From positions 25,384,462 to 25,448,461 of the forward strand of contig NC_054753.1 of assembly GCF_018143015.1 (NCBI RefSeq): a DNA stretch of 64,000 nucleotides, read 5' to 3'. Source of the stretch: Lytechinus variegatus (Eukaryota; Echinodermata; Echinoidea; Temnopleuroida; Toxopneustidae). The translations under genes were made by a program, and so were the position numbers. Below are positions 1 to 13,000 of the stretch, one piece after another; positions within the stretch are counted from its first letter, which is position 1, and every line of letters starts with the position of its first letter. The notes below the pieces were generated by a model. It searched no databases. It was not told the DNA's origin and worked only from the letters and a program-made list of their open reading frames with translations.

Positions 1-89
1 CCTCCTTTTTAAGTGAAGAGAACTATCTTGGTGATTTTTCACATCTGTTATGGATGATTTGAGCTGTCAAATTTTACTTGTACTGTTAG

Positions 90-310
90 AGATACCTGTC
101 ACACTTGGCTATCCATAGTTAAGTCACCACTTTAGACCAGAGTTAAATTAAACTAGACTTCAGAATACAGGCCAAAGAAGTCTGTCGCATTGAGAACTGC
201 GTTGTGGGTTAGGCTTACAGAGAGCCTATGGCCCATATTCTGAAGTCGTGTTGAATTCAAATTCTGGTCTAAAGTTGTGGTTTAAGTATGGATAGCAAAT
301 TGTGACATTA
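90..310. repeat. Inverted-repeat element (MITE-like), about 220 bp
   Basis: The left arm (about 97-175) and right arm (about 230-308) are reverse complements at roughly 80 percent. Both carry the shared core TTTAGACCAGA and the end ACTTCAGAATA. Related fragments of the same arm appear near 480-535, 10570-10620, 17110-17160 and 43880-43935, so this is a dispersed family. No coding sequence is present. I could not identify a clear target-site duplication, so the superfamily is open. Confidence 0.6.
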
Positions 311-544
311 ATCTCTTTACAGTATAAGTTCATACTATCGGCTCATTTGACTCTGAATCGTTCTGATCTGTCTGGGAAGGATGAATAAGATAATTGTCTT
401 CACCATTAAAAAATTATAAAAGAAGAGCACAGTAAACAAGAAACATACCTTGTGAACAAATCTTGACGTTTGGCTTCCCATAATTTTAGCATAGAGTAAG
501 ACCACAGTCTAATTTAAACCCAAGTTCACAATCCGGGCCAATGA

Positions 545-2838
545 TTTGAATCTTTGAAGGAATAATTTTAGATCCAGGATGAGAGTAAAGAGGAATGAAA
601 GGAGAGATGCAGAGTGAAAGCGGGGAAGAAATGGAGGGAAAGTCGAATGATCGAGAAATGAGCTGATGAGAGATAAGGGGTAAAAAATGGATGTTGGTGC
701 AAGACTGTCCTTGACATCACAGTTTCACATGTTGCATCTCGACAAAAACACCCACTTTGTGAGAACGCATAGAAAGGCCTAAAAAGCATTATGTGTTGAC
801 ATCACAGTAAAGAACTTAACCATTGGAAATCTGTGCATCAGACCATAAAAACAATTATTGATGACAGTTTGTCCTCCAATATGTCTGCCTCTGGATTGCC
901 CAAATTCACACAATCGATTTGTAATCCATGGTTTATGCACATTTTCATACAACAATAAGGTCTATGCTTAATTAAGCACGTTAGATAAAAAGTCCAAAAA
1001 CGAATACACGTTTTTTATTTTAGCATGCTTCCTGTTACCAAGGGTACATCATTAATGGGCCTTTGTTTTTAAGTAATGAATCTGCTGTTTATATTAATTA
1101 ATTCAAATAAACAGTTGGCTCATTAATGCAGTAATCTTTGTGACCCACAACATGCATTCATTACCGAATGCTTCTCGATGCCAAATTCAGAGTGTAATCT
1201 GCATGAACCGTGTTCTTAAACCAAGGATTCACCTTTTGAATTTGGACCATCAAGTACAGTTTGTGTTAAATTAGACCGTTACCTACTGGCACCAGTGGTC
1301 TATGCGCAAAGCCTATGGAAATCTAAGAAGTCGTTATCAACGGGTTTAATACCGATATGTAATTTCATGAATGTGTTTACACCGACACGATGTAGTTGTA
1401 ACAATGAAAGGGCCAAGAGAAATAGAAAATGACTAGACTGATTGTACACCTGAAAAGCTGTTTGCATCCTGGTTGGTACGGTCGGACTCTTGGACACAAA
1501 ACAGATGAATTTGGGATCCTTTAGTTTTTCAAAACAATGGGGGTCCAACAAACCCAACAGATTTGTTCTACATTCAGATTTCAGAATTTACAATAATGTA
1601 CTCAGGGGAAAAGGATATTTATTAGGATTAAATTGGGGTTGACTCTAATGCCACAAATTGAAAACAAATATTTGATTAAAATAAAGTGGGCCGATGATTT
1701 GAAACTTTGAAGGAAGAATTTTAGATCCAGGATGAGAGTAAAGAAGGATGAAAAGGCAGAGTGAGAGCGGGGAAGAAATGGAGGGAAAATCGAATGATCG
1801 ACAAATGAACTGATGAGAGATCAGGGATAAAAAATGGATGTTTGTGCAAGACTGTCCTTGACATCACAGTTTCGCATGTTGCATCTCAACAAAAACACCC
1901 ACTTTCTGAGAACGCATAGAAAGGCCTAAAAAGCATTATGTGTTGACATCACAGTAAAGAACTTAACCATTGGAAATCTGTGCATCAGACCATAAAAACA
2001 ATTATTGATGACAGTTTGTCCTCCAATATGTCTGCCTCTGGATTGCCCAAATTCACACAATCGATTTGTAATCCATGGTTTATGCACATTTTCATACAAC
2101 AATAAGGTCTATGCTTAATTAAGCAGGTTAGATAAAAAGTCCAAAAACGAATACACGTTTTTTATTTTAGCATGCTTCCTGTTACCAAGGGTACATCATT
2201 AATGGGCCTTTGTTTTTAAGTAATGAATCTGCTGTTTATATTAATTAATTCAAATAAACAGTTGGCTCATTAATGCAGTAATCTTAGTGACCCACAACAT
2301 GCATTCATTACCGAATGCTTCTCAATGCCAAATTCAGAGTGTAATCTGCATAAACCATGTTCTTAAACCAAGGATTCACCTTTTGAATTTGGACCATCAA
2401 GTACAGTTTGTGTTAAATTAGACCGTTACCTGCTGGCACCAGTGGTCTATGCACAAAGCCTATGGAAATCTAAGAAGTCGTTATCAACGGGTTTAATACC
2501 GATATGTAATTTCATGAATGTGTTTACACCGACACGATGTAGTTGTAACAATGAAAGGGCCAAGAGAAATAGAAAATGACTAGACTGGTCGTACACCTGA
2601 AAAGCTGTTTGCATCCTGGTTGGTACGGTCGGACTCTTGGACACAAAACAGATGAATTTGGGATCCTTTAGTTTTTCAAAACAATGGGGGTCCAACAAAC
2701 CCAACAGATTTGTTCTACATTCAGATTTCAGAATTTACAATAATGTACTCAGGGGAAAAGGATATTTATTAGGATTAAATTGGGGTTGACTCTAATGCCA
2801 CAAATTGAAAACAAATATTTGATTAAAATAAAGTGACA
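545..2838. repeat. Direct tandem duplication, two 1147-bp copies
   Basis: Copy 1 (about 545-1691) and copy 2 (about 1692-2838) are near-identical along their length. The same 85-codon open frame occurs in both at a spacing of exactly 1147 bp, differing at one residue. Small changes, including a short deletion near 1750, separate the copies. The duplicated open frames lie on the minus strand, have no recognisable domain, and are better read as chance frames than as genes. Both copies begin at a shared GGCC(A/G)ATGATTTGAA, which may mark the crossover point. Confidence 0.85.
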
Positions 2839-5580
2839 TGAAGAGAAATATAAATATGTCTTTATTAATATCTATGATTTATTTCATACACATAAATTCC
2901 TTATTACACAATTTATACAACATACAGAAAACATTTACAAAAACTAACTTCACATAAATTAGATTCTATCATATACACGTATATTCAAATTTACTATGAA
3001 TCCAATGCACTTGGTCTATCTTTTTAATAGGCTTTAGTGTATCTGGTAATATCAAATAAATACAAATTATAACATTTACTCCATGCTTGTTGATCACACA
3101 CAATTGCTCATCTGTTACAAGCTTCAAATACAAGATGGTTTTTATGCACTTGGTGTAATTAATTTTATCCACTTGGTCAGATGGACTTCTCAGATTATCC
3201 AACACCATTGGCCACATTACGTCGAACCCCCGTTTGGAGAAAGACCGCAGTTCAGATTGCAAACTGCGGTTCTTTACCCCAATTTTCAGTTGAAAATCTC
3301 AATAATAACATTTCCAAGCCCCGATAAACCCTTCTAGGCCAGGTAATCCCCATTGTCTCAATTTCACCTCCACAGGCCAGTAAATGAGCGTTGAGCCAAG
3401 GACGAAATGACAAACAACAGTTGTGCTATTACGTAAGACTTCTCTGCCTGTAGGACCTTCGGAATGAAATTATTGTATTCGATATTTAATCACGTTTTCA
3501 AAGGCATATTGTATTCAGAAATCCAATGTTAGTCCATTTTCAATTTCGAACGAAGAAAATTGACCTCGAAATAAGGTAAGTAAGTAAATAAAATCGCGTC
3601 ATGCTTTGCGCTCGGGCTGTTGTGTTATCTTCGGACCGAGGTCAAGAAACAGGTGTTTTGATACTTAAATTGCTTGGGGCAGTTGGTTTGTCGTCGGAGA
3701 AGAGAATTGATGAGGGAAATTGGGGTATAGTGTTCTCAAATGGAGGTTTTCCTTAGGAGAGTTCTCAAAAGTTAGCTAACTATGCCCCATGGGCTAATTT
3801 AGCCTCTATGTGCCATTGTCATCAAATGATGCATTTTATCCCATGGGCCAAGTTAGTCCTTCAAGAATTTGGGCTAATATAGCTAAATCCAGCTGGACCA
3901 CTATCAATTTGGTTATATTACTGCCCGGTCCAAACATCACTTGATCTTAACTTCATATAGTCTAATTGCCCAGATGGTCTATGAATTATTCTGCAGTTTG
4001 TCAAATGAAAATTTGGTTGACTAACAGTTCATCTAATTATATAGACTTAGTACTGTTAGACCAAGTGGATACTAGAAAAAGAGTGTATAGCCTACATGGT
4101 AATAAGACTAAGAGGTAAATAGGGGAAGAAGCAATTATACAAAGTACAACTGGTGAGTAGACGAACTGGTTGCAGATGAACTAGGATCAGATGGTTCATC
4201 ACACCAAATGGGTGTGGACCAAGTGGCAATTAACCTACAGAATAACATATCAGTTTACACCAAGTGTAACACCTACTAATCAAATTACCTTGATAATATC
4301 ACTATTTACATGTACATGTAAACAATTCAGATGATGACAATATCACTTTGGTTACAATAGTTTGGAAATGTAGTACTAAGACAAATTATTGGAGGGACAA
4401 GTCATGGCTCATCCCTCCAAACCTTTGACGGATCAGAATGTTCTGGCTTCAATGAATGGTGGGCGCTTTAATACAAAATTGGACGGATTTTGGCACCACT
4501 TGTAGCAAACACATTTCAATAAATAACTTGTTTTCTTTTTAAGGCTAGAATATCAAATATTTTGCACCAAAAATTAGCAAATTAAAAACTGAACCACCTC
4601 TGTAAATTCAACTGTCAACGATTCTTCAAGTGACCATCAAGTCAATATCATTTGGTGAATTTATTGTGAAGCACTTTGCATTTTTGGTATCAAGCTTTTT
4701 ATCAGTTGTATGACATTGCTCCTCTAATGTAAGCATAAATTACAACAGCCAATACATACAACATTTTGATTGATTTTTGGTGAAAAATGCTTTTTGGTAA
4801 TTTACAACCATGTTATCTGAAGCAAAACCACTAGATTTACCCTGTAAAATCTGAGAACGTATGAATATTAGCATAAAAATGGAGGTTGCCCCCATTAAGA
4901 ATTAATATGACAGCCATGTCTATTGATGTCTCTCATGATTTTTTTTTCAAGAATTGAAGAATGGCAAAATCTCTCCAACCAATGTAAGGCATACCATGGA
5001 AAAATTATAGCTACTCAAGCAATTGCTGGTAAACTTAGCCAAAGTTCCTGTTTATGTTTTAAGGAATAGCACCTCTTTGATCAATGAAAAAATCAATCTG
5101 ACTGATGTGATGAGAAAAATGATTCTTTTTCCACAATCTCAAGTTTTACCCGAAAATGGCTCAAATCTAGTGATTGTTAAAATTTTCTTATGAATGGAAA
5201 AGCACCTCAGCATGAGGAAGAAATGGGGAGTATTTTACTACTCACTTGTTACATTTTTGCTACCTACAATTAAACTACACCAGCTATTTGGCTAGTATTC
5301 AGTCAATTTGATCCTTTATAGTTTGTCACTATGGCAAATTTTTTGTGATGGAAAGTTGATCAAAAACTCATGATTCTTTACCAAAACATGAGTTCTTTGT
5401 CGAGATAATCCCTGAATCATTTTTAATCACACCAGCTGAAGTTAAAATATGCAAATGATGATATTACTATTAAACTGATATCATTATTATAACTATTACA
5501 CCAAATGTTTAGTGCAATGTATAAATTTTCCACAATTTGAATATAACAAAATGAAATAAAGTGATAACTTTATTTCAACC
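2839..5580. other. Intergenic stretch without recognisable gene
   Basis: AT-rich sequence with short open frames only. Between about 3720 and 4330 there are several variants of words such as AGACCAAGTGG and GGGCTAATTTAG, consistent with an old dispersed repeat family. I see no coding exon with splice sites and no RNA gene. Confidence 0.5.
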
Positions 5581-5582
5581 AC

Positions 5583-6530
5583 TGAAAACCTAGCTCAATG
5601 CCCAATCTTAATCTCTTTTCTTTCCCCCAAAACATGGCCATCCTATTCCTACCGTCGATCAGGGTTTAAGAATTTCATGACACCGGGCTACACCGACACC
5701 CTAACTCACTTGTCCAGGATTAATCTTAATCATAAGTTCTTTCTTTCCAAGCACCATGGCTTTGCTACTACTACCATCGTTTAGGGGTTGAGAATTTCAT
5801 AGCTTTGGGCTATACCAACATGCTCATTCATAGTCCAGAATATGTGAATCTTAAGTTCTTTCTTCCCTAGCACTGTAGCTATCCTACTCCTACCGCTGTG
5901 ACCAGGCTACACCAACATCCTCACTCGCAGTCAAGGATTAACCTGACGTTTAAGTTCAATCTTTCTTAGCATCATGAAAATCCTATTCCTACCATCATGC
6001 AGGGTTTGAGAATTTCATGACCCCAGGCTACACCACCACCCTAACTCACTTGTCCAGGGTTTATCTTAATCTTAAGTCTTTTCTTTCAAAGCATGACTAT
6101 CCTATTTCTACCATCATTCAGGGTTTAAGAATTTCATGACACCAGGCTACACCAACATTCTCATTCAGAGTCCAGGATTGATCTAAATCTTAAGTTCATT
6201 CTTTCAAAGCATCATGACTATCCTATTCCTACCATCATTCATGGTTTAAGAATTTCTTGACACAAGGCTACACCCAGAACTTCAATCACTTTTCCAGGAT
6301 TAATCTTAAGTTCTTTCTTCCCTAGCACCATGGATATCCTATTTCTACTGATGCTCCAAGGATTGAGAATTTCAGGACACCAGGCTATGCCAACATCCTC
6401 ACTTCAGTCAAGAATTAACCTGAAAACTGAGTTCTTTCTTTCTCAGCACCATGGCTCACCTATTCCAAATGAGGTTCAAGGATTAGGAATTTCAAGGCCC
6501 TGGCTTCATCAACATCCTAGCTGACATGAT
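5583..6530. repeat. About eight tandem ~120-bp units derived from the LEKR1-like terminal exon
   Basis: A unit recurs with the word GAATTTCATGACACCAGGCT at about 5670, 5791, 5899 (shortened), 6010, 6130, 6250, 6368 and 6488, giving periods of 108-121 bp. Each unit, read on the minus strand, resembles the last 25 codons of the coiled-coil gene ending at 7033. The gene ends with NDSRNRIATVLGKKELKI, while the unit near 6240 reads NDGRNRIVMML, a stop, KNELKI and a stop. The array therefore looks like tandem amplification of the end of that exon plus its downstream flank. Internal stops show that the units are not translated in that frame. Confidence 0.75.
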
Positions 6531-6639
6531 ATTTTACATTTTACCCTGGAACCCTCTTGAGTTGGATGGGAATAATGGAATGTCTCTGTTTTATAACATT
6601 TGAAGGCAGATTTCTTGTCTAAATTGTAGAGAAGAGTTA

Positions 6640-6906
6640 TATGTCGACTTGGTGAGATACACAAGTCAACTTATAAAAAGTTGTATGGCAACGTGAAAAG
6701 ATACAATATCAGCCAAGTCAACTACAAAAAATTGTATGTTGACGTGGCAACAAGATACACTATCATGCCAAGTCGACTAATTAACAGCTGTATGTCAACT
6801 TGGCAAGATGTCTATTTCGCCTTGTTGACATAATAATATGATTATGTCGACTTAGCAAGATAAAATATCGCATCATTTCGTCAAGCCGATGGCACTTTAA
6901 AGCTTC
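6640..6906. mobile_element. Diverged fold-back-type arm, related to the element at 19978-25261
   Basis: Several ~55-60-bp units contain ATGTCGACTTGGC-like words and their inverted form. The right border GATGGCACTTTAAAGCTTCT matches the end of the big fold-back element (GGTGGCACTTTTAAGCTTCC), and the preceding ATGTCGACTTAGCAAGATAA matches its subterminal sequence. No opposite arm is recognisable, so this is a solo or decayed end. There is no coding content. Confidence 0.45.
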
Positions 6907-7032
6907 TTGATGTTTTCAACATTGAGATAGGTAATATGTCATTGACCCAATATCGTCTATTTTCAAAGTTTCAAAGTCACAGTAATTTGATATTATCATC
7001 ATATCATGTAGCCTACCTAGGTTAACCCATGC

Positions 7033-10000
7033 TCACTGTCCTGGATTAATCTGAATCTTGAGTTCTTTCTTTCCTAGGACCGTAGCTATCCGATTTCTAC
7101 TATCATTCAAGCTCCCACTCCCACTCGACCCTACTTGCCTTACCCCCTTACTCCCCCCTGACTGCCCCCCTCCTCCACCACTGCCCCTCCTCATCCCACT
7201 AGGGGGATTCCCCATGGGGCTGGTCGGCTGGTGGGGAGAGGAGCTGCTACCGCCCAGGCTGAGTTGGGAGTGCGATCGTCCGCTGCTGGTGCTGTTTGCG
7301 ATGGACGTCCCCCTCTGATGAACAAGAAGCTGCTCCCTGGCCTTGCTGAGAGCTTCCGTCAACTCCAACCGCTCCTCGCACTCTCGATGGACGGTCTCCT
7401 GTAGAAAGGCAACCTGTGTAAATAAACATAGATCAGATTCCTCTGTATCAGTCATTGATAATGAGGTGTTGAAATTGACACTGAGATTAACTATGTTTTA
7501 ACTAGTTGAAAATGTTTTCTATTGTATTTTCGAAGATGTCATAGTGTTTAAGAAGATAATTGGGAATTGGTATATTATCTTTTTAAAGACAAATGTAGAT
7601 AGAGATGCAAAACTTATATATGTTAAATCTGGTCTGTTAATTTGATGGAAAGGAAAATAAATGAACATTAGAATAAGAATGAACAAAGGTTGGATTGGAG
7701 AAGCTTGGCCCCTGTCCTTGTTCCTTTCTTGGTCAGGCAAGACAAACCTAAAAGAATAGACTCTGGGCAAGCTATAAATCAAAGTTGATAGCCATAAACC
7801 AAGCACCGCACAACCACTCTATATCTATTCTTAACATAAAGAGAGAATGAGGTATTCTTCTCAACAGGGCATTAGTGCAGTGGAGTCCTTTCATCACAAA
7901 GGATTAAACTCTTTTGCAAGTCACACTTCATAATACCATACACCTTAAAACCCCAAATTCATAACTTCAATGAAATCTGTTGGTGTTTATAATGAAAATC
8001 TAGAAGATTTTCTGCTTTGTTTGTTTTCTCCATCATCCTTAAACCAACAGTAGAATATTTGGAACATACCTCTTCTTTGCTCTGATCTAATTTCTTCTGA
8101 AGTTCAAGTTTATCTCTCTGTGCTGACGCCAGGTCTTGTTCTGCTTCCTGTAGCTCGGCTCTCATTGCCTGAACCTCACCCGTATTACGACTATCTCCTT
8201 CAGCTGTAAGAAAAATGACAAATATGACATCAATACTTCATGTAGAGCCAAGGCAGTATCTCTAGATGTTCCACAGCTTTATACACTGAGGTTGTCAGAT
8301 TATTATTCATTTGCTCGTTTGTTCATTCATTCATTCGTTCATTCATTTATTCATTTATTACCGGTATTTATTTATTTATATGCATCTTGTTTTGCAACTA
8401 CTCAATGGATAGAGAGAAAGAGAAAAAAAGATGGAAAGAGTAAAGAATAAAAGATATTTTATTCTATAATAGCTTGTATTTTTCAAATGTTGACAAAAAT
8501 TCAATTATTTGGCTTAAACTTTAAGATGTCAAAATGGTTAATAGTAGGTATTTTTCTTAAATTAGGCTTGATAAAAACACTAAGATGTGATCTGAATATG
8601 AGTTTATACATATCACCAAGCCAGGTAAAATGCCAAGTAAAATTACTTACAAAATCAATGCTTTCAATTAAATTTCCGGCCCTGAAACGTTACTCACCAA
8701 GTTGTTTCCTAAGTTCCATTGTAATCCTCTGTAAGCTATCAATCTCTTCTCTCAGTCCCTTTTCCTGATCATTGGATATCCTCTTAGAATCAGATAGCTC
8801 CCTCTCTAGACTGTCTAGTCTAGCTTTCAATGAGTCTCTTTCGCGTTGGATGTTGTTTTTCATCTAAATACAGATAGTAACATATAGACAGATAACACCT
8901 CATCCTTATATGTTGCAAAGAATATCTATCTTAACATATGATTGAGTACATGTATATGTGACAGTTACACATTGATTGTTAATCCTCTTGTTGTTAATGG
9001 ACTATACTGTATGTTGGAATGCTTCCATCGTTAAGTACATGTACATTTGGAGAACATAAGAATAACTATTGATATAGTAGAATGCCTTAATGGTTATATC
9101 TATGACCAATCCTGATTCTGATGTTCACCAAGTTCGGCAAGATTGTCTTGGGGGTGTTGAAAGAAAATATTTGCAATCAAATGCAAATTTCTGTTTCTAC
9201 TTCACATTTGATATATTAGTTGTAAAAATTGACAAAAATGATTGGTGGGCACATCGTGGTCTAGTGGTTCTGACTCTCGCCTTTAAAAAAAAGGGCCGTG
9301 GGTTTGAATCCTAGCCATGGCGTGGTTTCCTTCAGCAAGAAATTTACCCACATTGTGCTGAACTCGACACAGGTGAGGTGAATGGGTATCCGGTAGGATT
9401 TATTCCTTGAATGCTTTAGCACCTATATGGCGGCTCAGCTACAGCTGGGTTAATAATACCGTATCAAGCACAGTAGGGTATATGCAATTATAATAGCTGC
9501 GCAATACAAATGGAATATATTATTATTATCATTAATCCTCACATTTTATCACAGACAAAATTATCGGGATACGGCAAATATGCGAAGAAGACTTTGCAGG
9601 GATCCAGCTATAAAGGAATAATATGGCTTTCCCAAAGCCCAATTGTCTTGTCCATGATGAAATGCGACTATTTGCGATGAATAGACACTTGCAGGAATTC
9701 CTGAGGGAAAAAGCTTTCTCTTGACTTTTGGTAAGGTTCCTTGATAAAGAAATAGCTCAGTATACCTACTTTTCACAAACTGGTGACATTGGTTGATCAG
9801 CTACATTGCCATATAAACAGTCACTCAAGAATGTTGATGTTAAAAATTACAAGGTGGAAGTGATATGAATTAATTTGGCATCTCTCATTTTCATACATTC
9901 AGTTCATGCGATACACAAGAGGAATTTTCCAAAAGTAAACATCTGCTTAATAAGAAAAGAATACGGTGCCTTGACACAAGCCTAACACCAAACCACAACA

Positions 10001-13000
10001 TTTTCTCTTCCACAAGTCTTGTGGGTAAGCTCGGTAACTTGAATGTCGTCATTTATAATTTTTATGAACAAACGATCAAAGACTTACCTTATTTTCAGCA
10101 CTACTGAGTTCCTGCTTGTATTTCAAAATCAATTCATCATTTCTCTGCTTCTGAATTTCCAAGTCCTGAGGTATAGAAAATACCAAGATATGAAGTATTT
10201 TCCATTAAAACAACATCAGCAAAAATCTTGAGAATGATAAATAACCACACAATAATATTTGATTAAATTCATAATGATGATGAGTTATTAACAAATAAAA
10301 GAGATATGTGTGATTGGAGATAAGTAGATAGAAAATACACTGTTTCTGAATTGAATATCGCTGGTTTTTTTCCAATGTTGTCCCCAAAATCAAATCAATT
10401 CATTGCATGCTTCTATAGAATGCTGGGCTTCATATTTCTTACATTTTCATGGTAATTATAATGTATCAATTAATTCTTTAAAATTCATTACATTTTTGCA
10501 TATTACACTTTTCATTTCACAACTCAATTAATTTTTCGACAACTTTCTGAATGATTTGACATGTGGCATTCTATAAGAGTGTGGTCTAAGTTAGCCCAGG
10601 TTTAACTAAACCATGGCTTGTCAGGACACCACCCATTCTATCACCTAGAATAAAGCAAACTTTAAGTTTTATGGAATGTTGTGGTCACCGGTAGCTCTAG
10701 TACGGTAGTTAATAGGATAACAGTATGGTCTTGAATAGATAATAACTCACCACTTGAAATGATTTTTGCAGTTTTTCTTCAAGACTAGCCATCTCCTCTG
10801 CATGCTTCTCCCTCTCCTTTGATAAACTTTCATTCAACTGAAAAAAAAAGACGATAAAAGAAAGGTTTTCAGTGGTGTAAAAGACTCTCTTACAGAAATT
10901 AGGGAAAAATTTTCTCACAAAACTTTATTGTACCATAGGACTGTACAGTAAAACAAATGGTAAGTCCTATCTCAACAAGAGTCATGGATGCAGGAATTCA
11001 AATTCTTTCCTCCAAATTCAAAATGTTTGATAGGTCTGGTATTGGTATCAAAGACCTAAAAGAATGGGTAGCAGGCAGAATTAGTATGTCATGAGCGCTG
11101 CTGAAGAAAATGAAACTTCAGCTGAAGCCAAGGAAATAATTTTATTTCCTTCTTTTTAATATAATAGTTGCATTTTGTATCCACAGGCAAAAGTGCTATA
11201 TAAATCCATCTTTTGTTAATAATATTGTCGTATTTATGATTATTATTATTAATGTTATTATTATCATCATCATCATCAAGATCATAATAATCATCATCAT
11301 CATCATAATAATAATACTAATAATAATAATTGGTAATTATGTTATGCCATCTATCTAGAAATAATCTAATACGAGGCACATTGATATTGTAATTATTACC
11401 CCAGCTTTAGCTTAAGCAGCCTTCCAGCACTCAGTGCATTTCAAGGAATTAATCCTGCTGGGTACCCATTCACTTCACCTGGGTTGAGTGCAGCACAGTG
11501 TGGATGAATTTCTTGCTGAAGGAAACCATGCCATGGCTGGGAATCGAACCCAAGTCCCTCTGATTGAGAGACAAAACCACTAGACCAAGATGCCCCAATC
11601 ATCATCATCGTCATCATCATCATTGTCATCATCATCATCATAATTATCATCATCATCATCAACATTATCAACATCATCATCATTATCATTTATTTTGATT
11701 ATTATTATATCAATTGGTTTGTCGGGAAACCTATTCCTACTGTTCAACAATCTTAATTGGTCAATGTTAAGTTACAATTATTGACTATTAATTAATCAAT
11801 TCAATTATGAAATGATATCAGTATAGAATAAAAATAATGAATGTTTTCATAGTGCAATGGACAGAATACTTCTTGAGTTGAAAGGTGTTAATCCATTCAC
11901 TGAGGTGAAGTAGTGTTGAATGGATCATTTCATCTTTCACTGAATGAAGTATTCTGTCCATTGCACAAATGAAAAAAACATTATTTGTTTTATAAGACAC
12001 CTATAAAAGGATTCTTGTAACTTAAAATTTATGAATTTGGACGAGTGCATTCAGTGTGAGCATGGTCTGCTGTTTGTCGCAAACATACATGTATGCAACA
12101 GTCAATACAAGCTCCGCACACGAGTGCCGGTTGTCTCGGCAGGCGTGCAATGGATAAAATCATATGGATCCAAAATTGCACAAATGATGACATCATTGTA
12201 AAATGGTCTGAATGATCGATGACAAGGATCTGTCTAGGTATCATAGAACTGAATCTTAATATTGTAGATAGATAAACTTGCAACATCTCACCCTTTCAGG
12301 CCATCCATCAGCTTCTTGTATCCTCTGAGCAAAGCTCTGTTTGAGTTGTTCAATCCGATGTTGATGGGACGCCACCATCGATTCTCTGTGTAATGATGTC
12401 AAGATAAAATATGAATATCAGATGATCATAATCTCGTTATCACATTCAATCAGTCATCTCAGTGTGCTAAAAAATAGCTGGCCCTTATGTACTTATAATA
12501 GCTGGCCCCTGTATTTTACTGAACTTACTACATCACATGCTTATGTATAATTTAATTATCAGTCTTTGTCAGTATTATTTATCTCTTGAACTATCACATA
12601 TAAAATGTATTAAGTTACATCTTTGTTATTATGTGAACATGTATTGATTCATGAATAAAATGCAGAAACTCCTGCAAAAAAAATCTCTAAGCACTGAACA
12701 TTTTAGGTGGGGGGGGGGGACTACAGCCTACCTCCAGGCTATTTCTGTACCTTTCATCTCTCAGTGCAGAGCAATCCCTCCTGTCATTATCCAAAGCCTC
12801 TTGTAGCTGTCTCATTTCTCTCATGAATGCCTCCAACTTATACTACTTATTTTGGATAGGGCTTTATTACTATTCCTTTCATCTCTAAGTCCTGAGCAAT
12901 CCCTCCTGACATTATCGAAAGCCTCTTGCAGCTACCTTAATTCTCTAACTGATGCCTCCAATTTAGACTTCCTTACACCCTGTAGCCAGTCCCCCCCCAA

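Noticed and set aside
1300-2704. Two near-identical 85-codon minus-strand frames suggesting a duplicated gene
   Set aside because: They are inside a general 1147-bp DNA duplication, have no splice or start context, and no recognisable domain; conservation simply reflects recent copying.
7058-7318. Plus-strand Pro-rich frame
   Set aside because: It is antisense to the Gly/Ser-rich last exon of the coiled-coil gene.
12751-12841. Copy A as a real alternative exon of the coiled-coil gene
   Set aside because: The frame and donor are intact but no acceptor in the required phase is visible; kept as a relic and flagged as a finding.
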